Assembly: GCA_029932835.1 (NCBI GenBank)
Contig: JAOZPI010000011.1
Coordinates: 1,412-16,298 of the forward strand
Reading direction: 5' to 3'
DNA: 14,887 nt
Source of the DNA: an archaeon
GTDB taxonomy: Archaea > Altiarchaeota > Altiarchaeia > JAFGQM01
Below the pieces are notes generated by a model, which was given only the letters and a program-made list of their open reading frames with translations, had not been told where the DNA came from and did no database searches. A program made the translations under genes and the position numbers. The first letter of the stretch is position 1, and every line of letters begins with the position of its first letter. This document shows, piece by piece, positions 12,569-14,887 of the stretch.

Positions 12569-14887
12569 ATGGACAGAAGGGAGAAACACATCCTCTGGTT
12601 TAATGAAATTGGGATCAATGATGTTCCATTGGTCGGCGGGAAAAATGCATCCCTTGGAGAGATGTACAGAAACCTGACACAGAGGGGAGTGCGAGTTCCA
12701 AACGGCTTTGCAATAACTGCCTCCGCTTATTGGTACTTTCTGAAGAGCGCAGGTATTGAGAAGAGGATAAGGGATGCCCTCAGAGGGGTGAATACAGGGA
12801 ACATAACCGATCTGCGAAAAAGGGGGCGGTTGATAAGAAAGACCATAGTAGAAGCGGAATTTCCAGAAGACCTGAAGAGAGAGATAAAAACAGCCTATAA
12901 AAAGCTCTGCTCTCGTTATGGGAGAGAGACTGATGTCGCTGTGCGATCCTCAGCTACAGCAGAGGACCTCCCTGACGCCTCCTTCGCTGGACAACAAGAA
13001 ACCTACCTAAACATAAGGGGGGAATATGAACTCTTGCACGCCTGTAAGCTTTGCTTCGCTTCTTTGTTCACAGATCGGGCGATCTCCTATAGGGAAGACA
13101 AGGGTTTTGATCACTTCCAAATAGCACTTTCTATAGGGGTCCAGAAGATGGTGCGCTCAGATAAGGCAGCCTCAGGGGTTATGTTCAGTATTGACACAGA
13201 GACAGGGTTTAGAGATGTCGTATTTATTACGTCTTCCTATGGACTCGGAGAGAATATAGTCCAGGGAAAGGTCAATCCTGATGAATTTTATGTATTCAAA
13301 CCAACACTCAAGAAGGGTTACAAGCCGGTAATTTACAAACGCCTTGGAAGCAAGTCAGTGAAGATGATATATGCGGAGGGGGGGGCAAAATCCCCAACGA
13401 AGAACATCCCTGTTCCAAATGAGGATAGGAGGAGATTTTCTATAAGCGACGCAGATGTTTTGACACTAGCAAAATGGGCCTGCATAATAGAGGAACACTA
13501 TGGCAAACCCATGGATATGGAGTGGGCAAAGGATGGAATCAACGGAAGGATTTTTATTGTACAGGCAAGGCCAGAAACCGTGCAGAGTAGAAACGACCTA
13601 ACAAGGGTGGAGGAGTACAAACTCATGGAAAGGGGGAAGATGCTGGTTACGGGGCAGAGTGTTGGTTCAAGGATAGGAGCGGGAAGGGCAAGGGTTATAA
13701 AGGACCCCCATGAGATGCAGAAATTCAGAGAGGGCGAAGTTCTGGTTACCGACATGACAGATCCAGACTGGGAGCCGATTATGAAGAGGGCCTCGGCTAT
13801 TGTGACAAATCGTGGGGGTCGTACGTGCCATGCAGCTATTGTGAGCCGGGAATTGGGGATACCATGCGTTGTTGGAACGCTGAGGGCAACCGATATTCTA
13901 AGGGATGGTGAGAAGGTCACGGTCTCATGTGCAGAGGGAGAGGAGGGTTTTGTTTATGAGGGAATGCTCAAATACAAAATAAACCATATAGATCTAGAGA
14001 AGATACCAAAGACTCGAACAAGGGTTATGATGAATCTTGGGAATCCCGAACAGGCTTTTGAGGCTTCGTTCCTTCCAAATGATGGTGTCGGGCTGGCTAG
14101 AGAGGAGTTTATAATCACAAACTATGTCAGGATACATCCCCTTGCCCTCATCAACTATGGAAAACTAAAGAAAATGCGAGAACATGCAGATCTGGTTGAG
14201 GAGATAGAATCATTAACGTATGGATATGAGGACAAGAGAGAATTCTTTGTGGACAAACTAGCACAGGGAATAGCTATGATCGCTGCTGCGTTTTACCCCA
14301 AGGATGTCATCCTTCGGTTCAGTGATTTCAAGAGTAACGAATATGCAAACCTCATCGGAGGAGGACTCTACGAGCCAAAAGAGGCAAACCCCATGATTGG
14401 CTGGAGGGGAGCCTCTAGGTATTACTCAGAGGCATACAGAGACGCCTTTGCCTTGGAATGCAAAGCGATCCGGAGAGTAAGAGAGACCTTTGGCCTCAGA
14501 AACCTAAAGGTGATGATCCCCTTCTGCCGCACAGTAGAAGAGGGAAAGCGAGTCCTCTCTATTATGGCCAAAAATGGCCTTAAGAGGGGAGTAAAGGGCC
14601 TTGAGGTTTATGTCATGTGTGAGATTCCGTCAAATGTGATCCTAGCAGATAAGTTCTCCCAGATATTCGATGGGTTCAGCATAGGATCAAACGACCTGAC
14701 ACAACTCACCCTAGGCTTGGATAGAGACTCAGAGCTGGTCAACCACATCTACGACGAGAGAAATGAGGCGATAAAGAGGATGATAAGGGATGTAATTAGA
14801 ACCGCACATAAATACAAAAGGAAGATAGGAATATGCGGACAGGCCCCATCAGACTTCCCGGAATTTGCAGAGTTTTTAGTAGAAAAC
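12569..14887 (+). CDS. ppsA: Phosphoenolpyruvate synthase, 3'-truncated by window edge
   Basis: PEP synthase makes PEP from pyruvate and ATP, releasing AMP and phosphate, the entry step of gluconeogenesis in archaea. The frame is open from the ATG at 12569 to the right edge, 773 codons without a stop. Domains in order: the ATP-binding pyruvate-phosphate-dikinase-like domain, with LVGGKNASLGEM near residues 18-29 and VAVRSSATAEDLPDASFAG from residue 123; the swivelling phosphohistidine domain with GGRTCHAAIVSRELGIP, whose phosphorylated histidine is H421, the same number as in E. coli PpsA; and the PEP/pyruvate TIM barrel with GWRGASRYY, VMCEIPSN, GSNDLTQLTLGLDRD and the catalytic cysteine C756 in GICGQAPSDFPEFAEF. 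Family length suggests only about 20-40 residues lie beyond the edge. The insert-free domain order distinguishes it from pyruvate phosphate dikinase. Confidence 0.96.
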   Translation, partial: MDRREKHILWFNEIGINDVPLVGGKNASLGEMYRNLTQRGVRVPNGFAITASAYWYFLKSAGIEKRIRDALRGVNTGNITDLRKRGRLIRKTIVEAEFPEDLKREIKTAYKKLCSRYGRETDVAVRSSATAEDLPDASFAGQQETYLNIRGEYELLHACKLCFASLFTDRAISYREDKGFDHFQIALSIGVQKMVRSDKAASGVMFSIDTETGFRDVVFITSSYGLGENIVQGKVNPDEFYVFKPTLKKGYKPVIYKRLGSKSVKMIYAEGGAKSPTKNIPVPNEDRRRFSISDADVLTLAKWACIIEEHYGKPMDMEWAKDGINGRIFIVQARPETVQSRNDLTRVEEYKLMERGKMLVTGQSVGSRIGAGRARVIKDPHEMQKFREGEVLVTDMTDPDWEPIMKRASAIVTNRGGRTCHAAIVSRELGIPCVVGTLRATDILRDGEKVTVSCAEGEEGFVYEGMLKYKINHIDLEKIPKTRTRVMMNLGNPEQAFEASFLPNDGVGLAREEFIITNYVRIHPLALINYGKLKKMREHADLVEEIESLTYGYEDKREFFVDKLAQGIAMIAAAFYPKDVILRFSDFKSNEYANLIGGGLYEPKEANPMIGWRGASRYYSEAYRDAFALECKAIRRVRETFGLRNLKVMIPFCRTVEEGKRVLSIMAKNGLKRGVKGLEVYVMCEIPSNVILADKFSQIFDGFSIGSNDLTQLTLGLDRDSELVNHIYDERNEAIKRMIRDVIRTAHKYKRKIGICGQAPSDFPEFAEFLVEN

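Noticed and set aside
1..14887. CRISPR array, insertion sequence, integrase or defence cluster
   Set aside because: No spaced direct repeats, no terminal inverted repeats with transposase, and no genes outside housekeeping families except the one at 9813.

Overview
The window is chromosomal DNA from an archaeon, most likely a euryarchaeon. The evidence is the large subunit of archaeal DNA polymerase D (DP2/PolC), an Orc1/Cdc6-type initiator, the archaea-specific early shikimate enzymes (ADH synthase and 3-dehydroquinate synthase II), the archaeal 4-phosphopantoate--beta-alanine ligase and an archaeal-type NMN adenylyltransferase. Intergenic spaces are short and AT-rich with TATA-like boxes, and Shine-Dalgarno sequences are mostly absent. 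I cannot place it below that level. No mobile element, CRISPR array, tRNA, rRNA or prophage gene is visible. Both edges cut a gene: gatA on the left and ppsA on the right.

Layout. 1-1037 (+) is the C-terminal three quarters of GatA. 1058-1573 (-) is nadM, and 1617-2393 (+) is the 4-phosphopantoate--beta-alanine ligase, diverging from nadM across only 43 bp. 2390-4086 (-) is a two-gene operon, aroB'-aroD, with an ATGA overlap. 4087-4303 is the largest gene-free gap (217 bp); it holds a candidate C/D box sRNA on the minus strand plus promoter and T-run signals. 4304-5320 (-) is a bacterial-type GAPDH, and 5471-6265 (+) is aroA' (ADH synthase), divergent from it. 6438-12526 (+) is a co-directional run: polC (DP2), an unrecognised gene, orc1/cdc6 and ncsA. 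12569 to the right edge (+) is PEP synthase. No gene-free stretch exceeds 300 bp.

How the genes fit together. AroA', AroB' and AroD are three successive steps of the archaeal route to 3-dehydroshikimate. The GAPDH between them has sequence marks of NADP preference and, with PEP synthase, suggests gluconeogenic carbon flow. PolC, the unknown protein and Orc1/Cdc6 form a replication neighbourhood that runs through an overlapping start/stop into a tRNA-thiolation gene. GatA, NMNAT and the pantothenate-route ligase are housekeeping genes for Asn-tRNA, NAD and CoA.

The items most worth a second look are the unrecognised gene between polC and cdc6, the candidate C/D box sRNA, and the cofactor-site residues of the GAPDH. 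I did not find a clear new defence or mobile system here; the region reads as core archaeal chromosome.
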